Shown: piece by piece, positions 36,510 to 36,766 of the stretch
How the letters are laid out: each line of letters opens with the position of its first letter
Position numbering within the stretch: position 1 is the first letter of the stretch
Assembly (NCBI GenBank): GCA_030540655.1
Contig: JAUNVT010000016.1
Location: 1-36,766, forward strand
Reading direction: 5' to 3'
DNA from: Rhodobacterales bacterium
GTDB taxonomy: Bacteria > Pseudomonadota > Alphaproteobacteria > Rhodobacterales > Rhodobacteraceae
Length of the DNA stretch: 36,766 bases
Made by a program: the position numbers and the translations under genes
The notes under the pieces: model-generated
Databases searched by the model: none
Told to the model about the DNA's origin: nothing
Seen by the model: the letters and a program-made list of their open reading frames with translations, nothing else

Positions 36510-36766
36510 TCCCATCCCGTTTACTTTATTATTATCCGACCGTTATGAAGAGTCGCCCTTTTTTAACCCCCCTCACAATCCACCTTTCCTATTGCGACGA
36601 AGGGCGAATAGGCAATTGGCCTTACAGCTTGAACAAAGCCTTGTTGATCCACACCCTCTCGGCGAGGGTCTCAAATATTGAGTTCTGGCAGACTGTTCAC
36701 GATCCGCATGGTCTCTAGAGTCAGGACCCATTGATCATTTGCTCTCGGCGTGATTCAGCCTCCGCA
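36510..36766. other. Lower-GC flank after tRNA-Thr, possible IS terminus at the end
   Basis: No intact gene is seen. An inverted repeat TCGCCCTT/AAGGGCGA spans 36552-36607. On the minus strand a 25-codon open stretch ends LAERVWINKALFKL with TAA at 36622-36624, which I cannot assign. CTAG at 36715-36718 runs into GAGTCAGGACCC, which I recall as resembling termini of IS5-like elements that target CTAG. The element body would lie beyond the window. Confidence 0.25.

Noticed and set aside
36449-36718. 89-aa plus-strand open frame over tRNA-Thr and its flank
   Set aside because: It runs through the tRNA itself and has no recognisable protein similarity.

Overview
This window is chromosomal DNA from an alphaproteobacterium, most probably a member of the Rhodobacterales (Roseobacter group). 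Evidence: high GC; an F1-only ATP synthase operon (atpHAGDC) with no Fo genes beside it; the alphaproteobacterial families TrcR (DUF1013), UPF0262, DUF2948 and DUF2125; and the block murA-DUF2948-hisD-UPF0262-LMW phosphatase. No species can be named from the sequence alone.

Layout. 1-1236 holds no intact gene: an open frame cut by the window edge, a decayed IS3-like orfA/orfB relic, a 49-bp imperfect palindrome and the atp terminator. 1237-6293 (-) is atpHAGDC with its promoter. 6536-10624 holds a SAM methyltransferase (-) divergent from gloB and clpA (+). 10625-11028 is a structured intergenic region with a GC-rich hairpin and a 13-codon ORF behind a strong Shine-Dalgarno. 11029-13796 (-) encodes a MotA/TolQ-like and MotB/OmpA-like pair. 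Then come a ChaC-like protein, a DUF2125 protein and the overlapping chain hisC-tyrA-extensin-like (-). 18434-19801 carries rpsD (-) divergent from smpB (+). 19801-25035 (+) carries a small membrane protein, a 3-mercaptopyruvate sulfurtransferase, a second HisC-like aminotransferase, a dual-specificity-type phosphatase, a divergent GAPDH (-) and a membrane protein resembling an M48 peptidase that lacks its metal site. upp (-) and prpE (+) diverge. A Nit-type amidohydrolase, an ornithine/lysine decarboxylase and trcR follow on (-). 31060-36124 (-) is one tightly packed chain: murA, DUF2948, hisD, UPF0262, LMW phosphatase, SnoaL-like, GNAT. A small basic protein gene and tRNA-Thr(GGT) close the window, followed by about 250 bp of lower-GC sequence that may end in an IS terminus.

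How it works together. Most genes are housekeeping: ATP synthesis, histidine and tyrosine biosynthesis, ribosome assembly and rescue, cell-wall precursor synthesis, proteolysis, uracil salvage and propionate activation. Nothing forms a recognisable defence island or biosynthetic cluster. The less ordinary parts are the MotAB-like pair with a long coiled-coil stalk, the pseudo-metallopeptidase, the extensin-like protein with M15-type zinc ligands, and the leader of the decarboxylase gene.

Reading the gaps by eye gave a recurring promoter form, -35 TTGCNN, spacer 17-18, -10 TANNNN usually without the final T. It sits before atpH, chaC, sseA, the aminotransferase, the phosphatase, the M48-like gene, upp, prpE, the Nit gene and tRNA-Thr, and it settled several start codons.
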